Of a DNA stretch of 64,000 bases, positions 25,548 to 38,543 are shown in pieces (within the stretch, counting starts at the first letter, position 1; every line of letters begins with the position of its first letter). The DNA lies in contig NC_066587.1 in NCBI RefSeq assembly GCF_905475345.1, positions 4,277,070-4,341,069 of the forward strand, in the 5' to 3' direction. A model generated the notes under the pieces. It worked only from the letters and a program-made list of their open reading frames with translations, did no database searches and was not told the origin of the DNA. The stretch is from Vespula vulgaris. Lineage: Eukaryota > Arthropoda > Insecta > Hymenoptera > Vespidae. The translations under genes were made by a program, and so were the position numbers.

Positions 25548-27317
25548 ATGAGAAACTTAATTGGGAGACTTAAAAAAAAAGAAAAAGTTCGAAGTACCTC
25601 TAAAATTTACGAAATTCCATCGAAAAGTATGAACGACATTTTATGGCCAATTTATATTCTAAGCAATATCTTTGGATTACGTGTTTTCGTATTTCCCCGA
25701 GGACATTCAAGGCCAATACTGAGTTTTCTTTATTCTACGTCACTTTGTTGTTTGTATTTTGTCGGTTGGTTTTATTATAAAAAACGTAAAAACGACGTTA
25801 AACTATACAAATTAGACCGAACTATATCTTATGTTATACTTATTGTTAATTTTACGATGATATTTGTGATACTTATGATGGGATTATATCAGAGCAAGGT
25901 GAGTACAAAAACATTTTATGATATATTAATATTAAGGATTTCACTCTATAATATTTAATCAATAATTTTCATGAACCGAACGATACATAGACAATGAAAT
26001 TATGTATAAAACGGATAAACGAGGTCGACAAAACGCTTCAAGCGTTAGGTTCATCGACATCATTCGACTGCATTTACAAAAGAACTATTATAGATATAGT
26101 GATCGTCATTATTTATTTGTTTCTTCTCGTAATAATGATGATGTATAGTATGATTTTAACAGATCAACTGGATTATAAATGGTCCATTATACATAACTTG
26201 TCCTTACATATATATAGTTACATGGTCGAATTTTTACTAGTAATCGAATTCCTTACCGTTGTAAGGTATGTAATGATTTTAATTACCAATTTATTAGTAT
26301 TATAAATGAGAAATTCATGAAATACGTAGATGCATCAAATCGGAATTTCAACGGGCGAACGAACTCCTTAGTGACGACAACATTCTACCAATTTCTTCCA
26401 TTACGTTGCAATTAATTGAACACAAAGGAATTGAGGGTTCATTTTCTACAGAACGAAGTCTTCTTGTCGATTCGAAAAAATTATTTATCGTGGCTCCTTC
26501 ATTACGCCAAACGCAATCACGTTTGCAAATTGCGAGGCACAAAATAAATAGAATTAAAAAATTGTTACGAACAATCAGGTGAGTCCAACGAATAAAGTAT
26601 TATTTACAATATACGTGAAAATTTGATATTCTCAGGCAGATTCATCTGGAATTATATAGAGTATCGAGAAGCGTTAGTCATATGTACGGCATACCGATAT
26701 CTCTAGAAATTGCAATGTGTATTTTGCTAAATATATATGTGTTATATTACTTTTATGTGTTCTATGAGAAAGAAAGATATAATATTGAAAAAGTGACTGC
26801 TCAATTCATTATAACGATTTTGTATTGTTTACAATATTCGATGAAGATTTTTGCCGTTAATTACATCTGTGACAAAACAACGAAAAAGGTATGGGAGAGC
26901 AGTGATTCTCCATTCAATTTTACATGACCCTTTCATGATTTTTCTAGGCTCAACACACCAGCGAAATTATTTACACATTTTATGGTAATAATACGGACAT
27001 CGAGATAAAAAAAGAGGTTAATATATCTAAGAAATATTGTTAAGTCTATATGAGTTAATATTGTCTTTTTTATAGGTAGAGATATTTTCTTTACAAATGA
27101 TGCAAGTTACTATTACGTATTCCGCATTCGGATTATATAATCTTAATTGCAAACACATTTGCTCAGTTGGTACAATTATTTGGATATAATTACGCTATAA
27201 ATATGGAAAGAATAATGAAACATCTAATATTTTTTTATTCTTCAGTGCATCGGCATTATAACGACATACATGGTTATAATAATACAAGTAACCGATTCAA
27301 TAAAAAGCGGATCATAA
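25548..27317 (+). CDS. Gustatory receptor B3 (type B)
   Basis: Exons 25548-25898, 25991-26265, 26330-26578, 26636-26888, 26948-27016, 27076-27165, 27246-27317; 452 aa. It is the closest relative of B2, with the same exon plan except that exon 3 is two codons shorter (around ITLQLIEHKG). It contains PIYILSNIFGLRVFVFP, KTLQALGSS, HKINRIKKLLRTIR, NYICDKTTKK, VEIFSLQMM and TTYMVIIIQVTDS. All introns are GT-AG. The tail ends SGS. No lesion was found. Confidence 0.9.
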
Positions 27318-27654
27318 ATCTTAGCGGTGGTCCTTTGTTTTGTCAATTTTACAAACTATGCGAGTGTTATTATAAAAAATTACGTGTTACTTCATGTATC
27401 TAATAAAATTCTACAGAGAAATAAATGTAATAATTCATTAGCTTCTTTAATAGTGATAACAGTAAAAATCAATATAGTTTCGCTTAATAAATAATTTCTT
27501 ATTAATTTTGTCTTCATGGGAAGATAATGCATATGTATGTGGATGAATGATATCCATCAAAAGACAAGGACAAAGAAAATATTTAAGTTGATGAAAAAGA
27601 TAGGGTGAGTAGGATATTCATAGTTTTTATTGCAAGTCATAGTGATATCTATTG

Positions 27655-27690
27655 TGAAAACACTTAAGTATAATAAGGATAAAAATTGCT
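27655..27690 (+). promoter_or_regulatory. Putative core promoter of A3
   Basis: The cacttaagtataataaggat element, about 150 bases before the A3 start codon. It is the third close copy of the type A core. Confidence 0.45.
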
Positions 27691-27817
27691 GATAGGAATT
27701 AGTTTCGCTGAAAAACTCCAGCGAGAAGTAGTTTGAAAATAAGAACGGAAATTTTTAAATTTAATTTGGAGAAGATCAGTGTAAATATTAAAAAAGAGAA
27801 TTAAGGAAACTTTTAAA

Positions 27818-29599
27818 ATGTTTCGATCGAAGAAGTTTCAACGTTCCCTCATGCCCTTGATTATCGTTAATTCAATCGTTTGCACTGGTCTATTAGAATA
27901 CTTTGTTCAACGGACCATTCATATGATTGGTTTCGCTTATGTCATTTCTTGTTTTGTTCTTTACAATATCTTATTTTTTACATTTAAGAATATGTTTGAT
28001 AATTTCACTCAAAGTCAAGGAACGGAATTGTTAAAGACAATTAGCAAATTTCAATTTTTTATTAATGACTTTATCTATCTGATAGCAATTTTTAATGGTT
28101 TTACGAGAAGAAAGGTAAAAATTTTCGATTACTTAATAGTAATTTCTTTACTAATAAAATTACTGTATTATTAAAATTGATTGATTGACTTTTACAGCGA
28201 ATAAAATTGTTCATAGAACGAATGGAAATCTGTATACGAGGAATGAATGCACTGAAAGTTCCGGAAAATTATTCTTCATTTTTTCGGTATCAATGTATTG
28301 CAGATGTATTTTTAATCTTTCTAGTATCAGGTTTGTATGTAGGTGAAACTCTCTGGCTGTCTGACACAAAATTATTGTCAAAAATAGACAATAGTGTGAT
28401 AATAATGGTTTACTGCATAAATTTCAATCCTGTCATCATAATGATAATTACCGATTTTACTTTTGTGTTTTGGATCAGGTAAGTCAGTCAATTTATCATA
28501 CAACGAGTCAAAATTTGCTAAACAATAACGTATGATTTCAATATAGATATATAAAGATCAAATTTGTTCAATTGAATGCTGTACTCCAAAGCATGCTGAT
28601 AACGACTATCGATTCTCCACAACATAAAAGAGTGTTCAGAATGAAGAATAATTGGGAAGATGATTCTTCGTTATCTACTCATTATGGGACGTATAAAGCG
28701 TATGAAAACCTTGCGAAATTAAAAAGAATCAAGTAAATTATTTATAATTTGTCCGATACTTTTTATTATCCTTCTCCAACTTTTTGTAATTTTCTGTTGT
28801 TTTTTTCATTGAAGACAAATCCATTTGGAATTGATGAAATGTGCCAGTATTGCAAATGAGGCTTATGGATTACAAATTTTTATATCCATATTAACATCCG
28901 TTTTATTTATTACTACGGCGTTATATAATGCGTTCGTTACTTTAACAACAAACAATTATTACAATTGTATGATACAGTTTTACACGCATTCTTATTGGAT
29001 ATTTTATTGTTTCTTCAAAGTTTTTGCAATAACGAATATATGTCAGACAACGATTACAGAAGTATGTTTTGTTTAACAATCTTTATTCTATTTTTTTGTT
29101 TATTCATGTATCTAATATTTAAAAAATATACAATCTATTTTAAATTTAAGATATATAAGTGCGTATTGAGTTTTCTTATTTTTTTTATATGTTGCGAATA
29201 CTGGAGAGATTCTTTATGAATTGTACGAACCTTCGACCAGCAGGAAATTTCGTGATCAAGTAGGAAATAATTTTTATCAATATCTGGTATAAGAATACAT
29301 ACAAAGTATATAAAACCTATAATTCTTTATTTCAGATTCGTGAGTTTATGTATCAATTAATCCAGAATCGTTTAAAGTTCACTGCTTGCGGATTTTATGA
29401 TTTAGATCATACTTTAATATATAATGTAAGTTGTAAATACACATTTAATTCATTTTCTTTTTCATTTGATAGAAGTTTATTATATTTGTTATAGGCGATC
29501 GGTACAATTATTACTTATCTCGTCATACTTCTTCAAGTTGGAGATAAACCTAAAGCATTCTTCAATAATGCGATTCATAATTCAACGTCAACGATATAA
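27818..29599 (+). CDS. Gustatory receptor A3 (type A)
   Basis: Exons 27818-28114, 28198-28478, 28547-28732, 28815-29061, 29191-29259, 29336-29425, 29495-29599; 424 aa. Signatures: NSIVCTGLLEYF, DFTFVFWIR, TTIDSPQHKR, CGFYDLDHTL, TYLVILLQVGDKP and a HNSTS sequon. Unlike A1 and A2, intron 2 has an ordinary GT donor (28479). Exon 5 starts at 29191 (GTT GCG AAT ...) directly after tttttttatat, so its first residue is valine rather than the alanine of its siblings. An in-frame AG also exists within this exon (gagag|ATT), as in A1 and A2. Confidence 0.87.
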
Positions 29600-29879
29600 T
29601 GAATGAATTAGAATGTTTCTTTTTTTGACAAATATACAACGCATACAATGCTTTATACAATATTATATTTCTTTTATATTACACCTTTTCATTTTTTCTG
29701 TGAATCGATAAAAAGAAAAATCGAAAACCTGAAGAGAAAATAGAAGGGTAAATACAAACAATATCTAAGTATTCCATAATTTTCTATTTATTTTTATGCG
29801 ATAAGAAGGTAATACTTGTAAGTGGTTTTCATGGAATGATTGCACGAAGACAGAGAGTAATTTCCACTCCGTTGAATGC

Positions 29880-29960
29880 GAACATAGGTCAAACAAATAT
29901 CACCTATGAATGTAATAAGATATAATGCAAGCAATGAGTTGTAAGATGTAGTGAGTTTCA
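29880..29960 (+). promoter_or_regulatory. Putative promoter of C3
   Basis: Contains acataggtcaaac and then gtaataagatataatgcaa, followed by a tttcatttcgaaactc word. The same ordered words precede C1, C2, C4 and, in weaker form, C5, C7 and C9. The gatataa string is about 200 bases before the start codon and could be a TATA box. Confidence 0.45.
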
Positions 29961-30112
29961 TTTCGAAACTCTGCAAAGAATGTTCTGCATTTTCTTCGTT
30001 TTAAAGAACTTTGAATACGAAAGTTCTCGATAAGTGTGTTTGAAATATTTTGGTTTCTACGAGAAGAAAATATAATACAAATAAATTTGACTCATTGAAG
30101 AAAACTTTGGAT

Positions 30113-31114
30113 ATGATTCTTACTTCGGAATTTCGACGTAGAATCAAACCGTTGGTAATAATCAACTCGATTGTTTCCACGGGTCTAGTAGAATATTTCA
30201 TCAACTATAATATTAACACGATCGGTATAGTTTATGCATGCTTCTCTATCATTTTTTATATCTCGATGATCTGTTTAAATTCGGTTTTCGAATTTATATA
30301 TGACGGTAAAAAATCATTTGTTATACAAATATCGTCTTGGTTACATTTTTTTAATAGCTACGTATCTTTTATCGTTCCTATTATCGCTGGTGTTCTGAGA
30401 AGAAAGGTAATGTTCTTTATTCTGGTACTTTATTTAATTTATTGATATTTTTATATTACGGCATTTTTTATTATCTGTTGCAGAAGACAAGACATTTTAC
30501 GTTACAAATAGAAAGTTGCATTCGAACCATGGAACAATTAAATATTCCGATGAATATGTCCAAACATTTGAGGCAACAGTGCTATGTAGTATTAGTTTTT
30601 GTTTTTATATTAATATATATGATAGCAATTGATATGCGAACCTTACTCTCATTCGGGGTAAATTACTGGACAATTTTTATTATCTTTTATCTCTACCGTT
30701 ATCCCATTATCGTACTCTTTGTTAGTGATTTTACTTTTGTGTTCTGGATGAGGCAAGTAAATTGTTTTATGTATCACAAAATTGTTGGATATAGTATTTT
30801 TTATGAGTTTTAAATTAAAAGTAGGTATATAAAGATAAAGTTTAGTCAACTGAATGACTTATTAAGAAGTATGCTAACGACTACTGTCGATTCGCCGCAA
30901 CATAAAAGAGTCTTTCGAAGGGGAAATATCAAAAGGAATGATCTTTCGTTGAATAATATTCGTCGAACGTATAAATCGGACGACGACACTATGAAGATAA
31001 AAAAAGTAAGGTAATTATTAGTGGGAGCAATAATAGTATTTGTAATTATCAATATTAATTATTAATTTTTATTATTAATTATCAATTTCAATTATTAAAA
31101 AAAATATATATATG

Positions 31115-31145
<31 letters not shown>

Positions 31146-31206
31146 GTATATATATATATGTATGTATATATATGTATATATATATGTATATATATATGTA
31201 TGTATA

Positions 31207-31254
<48 letters not shown>

Positions 31255-32077
31255 GAATAGAGTTACATTAATATTTCATATATTTCATTCCATATCGAAG
31301 GGAGATACATTTGGAATTAATCAAGTGTGCTAGGAATATAAACGATGCTTACGGCTTACATATTTTGTTCTCTATATTATCGGCTTCAATTTTAATTACT
31401 TTTATGTCTTACAATATGTACCAGCTCTTTATGATTATGGATTATCACGCACACTTGCATCTAGATCTTATTTTTTTCTATTGGATTTCTCACTGTGTGG
31501 TCAAGATCATAATAGTAAGTCATGTATGTGCTCGAACTGGTACCGAGGTATGTTTTTTACGAGTGTTCATTATATTTTTTTTTATGATAATTTTTTTTCT
31601 GTAAGTGTCAACTAATCGCTAAACGAAATAATTATCGATGTTATATCTTATTTTTTTACATGCGACGAATATTGGAGATATTCTTTGCGAATTGTACGAA
31701 CCGTCAACAAGTAACGAATTTCGTGCCGAGGTAATATTTGACAATTGTAAATTTATGGGAAATTAATATCTATTAATATATTTATGTTTCCAGATTCGTG
31801 ACTTCACGTTACAGATTATTCAAAACCCACTGATCTTAACAATTAATGGCTTATTTGATCTAGACTATAGGTTATTACGTAGCGTACGTTTAAAGTATAA
31901 TGTTTGCTATCGATTTTTAGATTTATATTAAAATAATGGAAAACTAATGTTTATTATTTTTAGGTGATCGGTACCATCGTAACTTACCTCGTTATTCTTA
32001 TTCAAATTGGGAGTATATCGCAACAAATGTCAACTGAAAATTCAACGATATCGATTAATAATTATACAGAAAATTAA
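30113..32077 (+). CDS. Gustatory receptor C3 (type C)
   Basis: Exons 30113-30406, 30484-30752, 30825-31010, 31301-31547, 31662-31730, 31794-31883, 31964-32077; 422 aa. Intron 1 and exons 2-3 are nearly identical to those of C2, while much of exon 1 is clearly more different, which points to gene conversion. TM7 is TYLVILIQIG and the tail has ENSTIS and NNYT sequons. Intron 2 has a GC donor (30753). Intron 3 (290 bases) carries a long TA/TG-interrupted microsatellite. Exon 5 follows tttttttacat with no AG. The ATG at 30113 is the first in the open frame that matches the siblings. Confidence 0.88.
31103..31255. repeat. Compound TA/TATG microsatellite in C3 intron 3
   Basis: About 150 bases of TA repeat broken by regularly spaced TATG units. 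It occupies the same intron as the simpler repeat of C2. Confidence 0.92.
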
Positions 32078-32745
32078 TATCATTGTTTGATTTAGAATCG
32101 TTTAAATCTACATACGGTGCTGCAAAATCTTCAAAGCATTAAATATTTATAGCACTCCGTTCAATTTCTTTTCTAATACATGTGTATTTAGTGTTTTATA
32201 GCACATGCATTTAAAAAGTATGAATACAATAAGCAAATTTGCATATTAATATTGGCTGCATTTGTTTATTCCTGAGTGCTATTTTGAATGTGTTTTTTTT
32301 TCATTGCACTAACGGTACTGATACTATTGTTTAATTTTCATGTTCAATTTTGTGATTTTATTTTTAATTTATACATCATATTAATGTACTTCATAAAAAA
32401 TATAATAATAAAAGGTATTAAAATTTTTTCAACTATATTCTAATACTTGCTATTGTACCTTTACCGTTCTAGACATTATTATGAATTATTCAAGGTAATG
32501 AGAGATCAACGAAATAGAAAGTGTTATTGACTCGATTAGGATCGCAGCGCCACAAGTGAGAGACTCGCACGCATTACTATAATATCCTTCGAAGACATCT
32601 TATCGGACTCCGTCGGAGCCTTACAAAATAAGGGAAAAAACTTAGATAAAAGGGATAAAGACTGCGATATATTGAAAATTTTTTATATATTCTTCAAATA
32701 AGTGATTTGTTGTTGTCGACGATTAGAAAATTCGACAAAATAATT
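32078..32745. other. C3 3' flank and B4 upstream block
   Basis: No D-like coding relic is readable here, although about 32290-32430 resembles the flank that follows D relics, so the D copy seems fully deleted. About 32490-32620 is the type B upstream block (gagatcaacgaaatagaaagtg ... gagactcgcacgcatta). Confidence 0.45.
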
Positions 32746-34516
32746 ATGAGAAGTTTATTTGAGAGATTTAGAAAAAAAGGAAGTGTCCGACGTATTTGTA
32801 AAGTTGATAAAATAAAGTATGAGCGATCGAAAAGTATGAGTGATGTTCTGCGACCGGTCTATATTCTAAGCATTATTTTTGGATTGCGATTTTTCGGATT
32901 TCCCAGTGATTTTTCAAGACGAGTGTGTAGTTTTCTTTATTCAATGTCACTTTACTGTCTGTACATTGCAGGTCGTTTTTATTGGAAACACAACAGAGTA
33001 ATTGATTTACACGAAACTATATTTTATATGACAACTATCATACATCATGTAGTGATAATTGTGATACTTTTAATGGGATTATATCGGAGCAAAGTGAGTC
33101 TTAAAATTTTATATGATATATTAATATTGTTGATTTTTAACAAAATTATTTATTGATTTTCTTGATATGAACAATATACAGGCATCAAAATTATGTGCTA
33201 GAAAGATAAACGAGGTCGATAAAACGCTTCAAGCGTTAGGCTCACCGGCATCTTTCAACAGCGTTTACAATAGAACGATAGTGGATATAACGATAATAAT
33301 CATTTATCTGTTCTTCTTCTTGTCGTTAACGGTCATAAAGCAAATTTTACGTGATGAGCCGTTTTTTAAATCATTTGGGACATATTGCTTAACATTTTTA
33401 CATGTATATAGTTTTATGGTTGAATTTTTACTGGTGGGCGAATTCATTACTATTGTAAGGTATGTAATGGGTTTATGCATTAATTCATTTTTATTATAAA
33501 CTAGAAATCTTTGAAATACATAGGTGCATCAAATCGGAATTTGAAAGAGCGAACGAACTCCTTGGCGATATTAGCATGCTATCTATTTCTTCTATTGCTT
33601 CGAATTTATTTAAGCATAAAGACGCTGATGGTTCCTTTTCTATAGAACGATTTCTCCCCATCAACTCGGAAAAATTATTTATCGTTGCACCATCATTAAG
33701 ACAAAGGCAGTCACAATTGCAAATTTCAAGTCACAAAATAAATCGAAGTAGAATGTTGTTACGAACTATAAGGTAAGCCTAGCGAATAAAGTATTATTTA
33801 TAATACTCATGAAAATTTGATATTCTCAGACAGATTCATTTGGAACTATGGAGAGTGTCGAAAAGTTTTAGTAATATGTACGGTATACAGATATCCTTAG
33901 AAATTGCAATGTGTGTTTTACTTAACACATATTCGCTATATACTCTTTATGTGAAGTTTAAGGAAGAGATATGTGACATTCACGAATTGATTTTAGCATC
34001 CATTAGAACACTTTTGTTGTGTTTACAATATTCGACTAAAATTTTTATCGTTAATTATGTTTGTGATAAAACAACGAAAGAGGTATGGGAGAGTATTGAT
34101 TCAGCGTTCTATTTCATATTACGATTTCATGACTTTTATAGGCTGAGCGAACGAACGAAATTATTCACACATTTTATGGACAAAATACGGATTTCGAGAT
34201 ACAAAAGGAGGTTGATATTTTTATGTAATATTTCAGAATTTTCATGAATTAATATTGTTTTCTATACAGGTGGAAATATTTTCTTTGCAAATGATGCGGC
34301 GTCGTAATGCTTATTCCGCATTTGGTTTATATAATCTTAATTGTAAACATATTTGTTCGGTTGGTATGATTATTTATCCACAATCATATTATGAAAATGA
34401 AGAGAGGAATAATGAGAAATATAATTTACTTATTTATTTTTCAGTGTATCAGCATCATAACGACGTACATGGTTATCATGATACAAGTAACCGATTCAAT
34501 AAAAGGAGGATCATAA
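32746..34516 (+). CDS. Gustatory receptor B4 (type B)
   Basis: Exons 32746-33093, 33182-33459, 33524-33772, 33830-34082, 34142-34210, 34270-34359, 34445-34516; 452 aa. With B5 it forms a second type B clade, marked by the N-terminal sequence VDKIKYERSKSM, a shorter TM1-TM2 linker (FYWKHNRVIDLHE) and exon 6 lacking the GN pair of B2. Conserved items: VYILSIIFGLRFF, KTLQALGSP, APSLRQRQSQLQI, HKINRSRMLLRTIR, VEIFSLQMM and TTYMVIMIQVTDSIKGGS. In TM7 the usual CIGII is CISII. All introns are GT-AG. Confidence 0.9.
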
Positions 34517-34679
34517 ATTACTATGGGAGTCTTTCGTTTTGTTCATTGTAGGATCGATAAGAGTATTATTTGAAATAATTGAAATAATTGTACTTCTTGT
34601 TAGTTATAATTGCTATAATAGCTACAAATGTTAACTTTAATATAACATTTTGTCTAAGAAATAATCTTTTATTCATTTT

Positions 34680-34945
34680 CATTTGATAACGAAGTAATAT
34701 GTGCCTCTCATCGAAAAAACGAAGACGAGGATAATATTTAGCGAAATGGAAGAGTCGGGTAAGTAGAAAATTGGTAGTTTTTTTTCGAAGCTAGCAATCT
34801 AATAATATACGTTACGAAAACATTCGAATATAATAAGAATAGACACTTGTAGTTAAAGTTAATGTTTCTATAAAGCTCCAGCAGTAGTCGTTTGAAAATG
34901 AAGAAGGAAACTTTAACATTTATTTGGAAAGTGAAAAATTATATT
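34680..34945 (+). promoter_or_regulatory. Orphan type A upstream region (no A gene follows)
   Basis: The sequence matches the 250-290 bases that precede A1-A3: a tcatcgaaaaaacgaagacgag word, then cattcgaatataataagaat (34821-34840), then ctccagcagtagtc and atttatttggaaagtg. The type A coding region that should start near 34960 is absent; instead about 550 bases lead into C4. The A gene was deleted and its promoter region remains. Confidence 0.6.
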
Positions 34946-35518
34946 TTCGAAACAGATGGCTCGTGTTTAATTATTCTACACTTATATAACTTACGATAAG
35001 TAATATGATTTATATTTGATGATATGCATCACTTGCCTAATCTAATCTTAACAACTATTATTGCTACTTCCCCGACTACAATTTGATTTTTTCACTCTAT
35101 AAAAGATTTACTTTGAAAAAAAAGAACATGGAAAAAACAGGGAAGCTTATCCGAGGAAAAGATAACATCGGCGCATTAAATAATTACCTATTTATTCATT
35201 TGTAGTGATAAGGTAATAACCAGTAAGAGGGTTCTATCGAACGATTGCACAATGGAAAAATATAGTTATCACTTATGCGATTGCAAATGTAGGTCAAAAT
35301 AATATGCAATTAGATCTAACTAAGATAAAATGCAAGCAATGAATTGTGAGATGTAGTAAGTTTCATTTCGAAATTCAGCAAAGAATGTTCTGCACTTTCT
35401 TCACATTTGAAAGAACTTTAAGTACGAAGTTTTTCGATGAGTGTGTTCGAAATAATTAGTTTCTACGAAAAGAAGGAATAATACAAATAAAATTGATTCT
35501 TTGAAGAAAATTTTGGAA

Positions 35519-37277
35519 ATGTCTCTTACGGGGAAATTTCGATGTGTCATTAAACCGTTGATAATAATGAATTCGATTTTTTCCACTGGTCTAATAGAAT
35601 ATTTTACCGATTTTAAAATTTACATAATGGGTATAATTTATGCTTGCTTCTCTATCATGTTTTACCTTTCAATGATGTATCTAAATTCGTTTTTCGAATA
35701 CATTTATGAAGATGGACAACCATTCCTTATACAAATATCACTTCGGTTATACGTTTGTTGTGCTTACACGTCTTATATCGTCCCCATCATCGCTGGTGTT
35801 TTCAGAAGAAAAGTGAGATTTTTTGTTCTTTTTTAATAATTTATTCAATTTATTTTTATTTTTATTTTACGACATTTTTTGTTATCTTTTGCAGAAGACA
35901 AAGCAGTTCACGTTGCAAATAGAAAATTGTGTTCAAATCATGGAACAACTAAATATTCCAATGAATTTGTCTAGATGTTTTTGGCAACAGTGTTATATGA
36001 TGTTATTTTTTGTTTTCATGATAATATATGTAACAATATTTGATATTCGAACCTTCATATCATTGGAGTTAAATTATTGGAGAATTTTTATTTTCTTTTA
36101 TCTCTACTATTATCCCTTTATCCTATTGTCAATCTTCGATTTTAATTTTGTTTTCTGGGTAAGGTAAGTAAATTGTTTTATGTATAGTAAGACTGTAAGA
36201 TATACAATTTTTAATGCATTTAAAATTAAAAATAGGTATATAAAAATAAAATTTAGTCAATTGAATGACTTATTAAAAAGTATGTTAACGACTACTATCG
36301 ATTCGCCACAACATAAAAGAATCCTTCGAAGCAGAAATATTAAAAATAACGATCCTCTGTTAAATAATATTCGTCGAACGTATAAATTGGACGATGGCGC
36401 TATGAAGATAAAAAAAGCAAGGTAATTATTATATGGTGAAATTGTACAAAATAGTTATATTAATATTTCATATATTGCATTTCATATCGAAGGGAGATAC
36501 ATTTGGAACTAATCAAGTGTGCTAGGAATATAAACGATGTTTATGGCGTACATATTTTATTCTCTATATCAGCAGCTTTAATTTTAATCACTATAACGTC
36601 TTACAATATGTATTGTTTTTTAATGACTATGAACAACAATGTACAAATCTATCGCATTTTTGTTTTTACGCATTGGATTGTTCACTTCACGATTAAGATC
36701 ATGATAATAAGTCATGTATGTGCACGAACTATGATCGAGGTATGTTTCTTATTAGTGTTTCTTATATATTTTTTCTTTATATGATAATGATTTTTTTTCG
36801 CAAATTTTAATCCAATGATGAACGAAATAGATATTAATGTTATATTTTATTTTTTTTATATGCGACGAATATCGGAGATATTCTTTGCGAATTGTACGAA
36901 CCGTCAACCAGTAACGAATTTCGTGCCGAGGTAATACTTGATAATTGAAAATTTATAGGAAATTAATATCTATTAATATATTCATGTTTCCAGATTCGAG
37001 ACTTCACTTTACAAGTTATTCAAAATCCATTGATCTTTACAACTAATGGATTATTTGATCTAGACCATACGTTAATACGTAGCGTACGTTTAAAGCATAT
37101 TTATTGTTACCGATTATTAGATTTATATTGAAATTATAGAAAACTAATGTTTATTATTTTTAGGTGATCGGTACCGTCGCAACTTACCTCGTTATTCTTA
37201 TTCAAGTTAAGAATGTATCGCAAGAAGTATTAATTGAAAATTCAACGATATGGACTAATAATTATACAGAAAATTAA
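35519..37277 (+). CDS. Gustatory receptor C4 (type C)
   Basis: Exons 35519-35812, 35895-36163, 36236-36421, 36493-36739, 36862-36930, 36994-37083, 37164-37277; 422 aa. Signatures: NSIFSTGLIEYF, YACFSIMFY, TTTIDSPQHKR, EIHLELIKCARNINDVYG, ELYEPSTSNEFRAE and TYLVILIQV, with ENSTIW and NNYT in the tail. Intron 2 has a GT donor (36164), and the TM4 end is FNFVFWVR instead of FTFVFWMR. Exon 5 (36862) follows tttttttatat with no AG. The promoter-like words at about 35285-35345 match those of C3. Confidence 0.88.
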
Positions 37278-37490
37278 TTTCTGTATACAAGAATAAGATT
37301 CATCTAAATCTACATACGGTGATGCAAAATCTTTACAGTATTATATATTTATAGTATTCCGTTTAAGTTCTTTTCCAACGCGTGTACTGTTTTATAGCAC
37401 TTGTATTTAAAAAGTTTGAATACAATAAGGAAATTTATATATAAGAATTGGCTGCATTCGTTTATTTCTTCTTCAGTACTATTTTCGAAG
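37278..37490. other. C4 3' flank
   Basis: Contains a string conserved after C2, C3, C4 and C5 (cgtgtactgttttatagcactt and relatives). It is probably 3' untranslated or flanking DNA duplicated with the module. No gene was seen. Confidence 0.4.
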
Positions 37491-38000
37491 TGATTTTTTA
37501 AGATTCTATTTTGGACTAGATAACTGAAAAGATAAATTTTTTGATAGTTGGAATTATAATCGAATTTAAGATATATCATTTTTTAATTGGCGAAGGCAAT
37601 GAAATTATTTACATTTTTTAGGGTGACAGCACGAAATATATACAATTCAATAGGACCTTCTCATTATTTTTTCACTATATTATTGATAATTTTTTTAAAT
37701 TGATCATTTAGCGAAATTGAAATTACTTGTTCGCAGTTGAAAATGTTCTCTCTGCAAATATTTACTCGAACATCGATTAATATAAAAATAAAAATAAGCG
37801 TAATCATAGCTATCAATATATCTATAAAATTGTAGAATCATTTTCAATACTTTGGAGTGTTGTTAAAATATTAGATTTATTGCGATACAAATGTATTAGC
37901 TGGTATTAATGAAATAAATTAACACATCGATTAGAAAAAACTAGTCGTATTATCCATTTCTTAAAATGAGAACTGAAAGTAAGGCAATAAATGCATTTTA
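37491..38000 (+). pseudogene. Relic of type D gustatory receptor 3' end
   Basis: Recognisable pieces of D1: the exon 4 end (agataactgaaaag), exon 5 (gcaatgaaattatttac), exon 6 start with an intact acceptor (cgcagttgaaaatgttctc, then tctgcaaat), exon 7 vicinity (tttggagtgttgtt) and the 3' flank (aatgtattagctggtatta, aaaactagtcgtatta). Frames are broken and the 5' exons are gone. Confidence 0.72.
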
Positions 38001-38274
38001 ATTCTTTCTCATTAATCTAGTACAGTAATCTTAATAAACACGTGCAAAGTAATTTTTTCTATATATAAAAAGTTTCTTTCTCAGTACTGTTATTGTTTTA
38101 TTTTTATATTAAGTCTTTTAATTTTGTTTTTATTTTATTAAAAATAATAATGTAGTTAATAAGATTTATAATAATAAAAGATATTGAATTTTCTTCAGTT
38201 AGATTGTGATACTTGTCCTGTTATAGTTTCACCATTATTATGAATTACTCAAGATAATGAGAGACATTATTATT

Positions 38275-38420
38275 AATTATTCAAGGTAATGAGAGATATC
38301 AACGAAATAGAGAGTGTTTTCGACTCGATAAGTATCGCAGCGCCACGATTGAGAGACTCGCACGCATTAGCATAATATCCTTCGAAGACATCTTATTGTA
38401 CTCCATTCCTGTCTCACAAA
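38275..38420 (+). promoter_or_regulatory. Conserved upstream block of B5
   Basis: The type B block: gagatatcaacgaaatagag, tatcgcagcgccac, gagactcgcacgcattagc, and then the cttcgaagacatctta word. It is nearly identical to the block before B4. A short piece (ttatgaattactcaagataatgagagacat) is doubled just upstream at about 38235-38290. Confidence 0.42.
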
Positions 38421-38543
38421 AAAAAAGAAAAGAAAACAAGTATAAAAAGGATAAAAACTGTGATATATCAAAATTTATTTATCTATTATACAAATAAGCG
38501 TGATTTGTGGTTGTCGACGATTAGAAAACACGACGAAATAATC

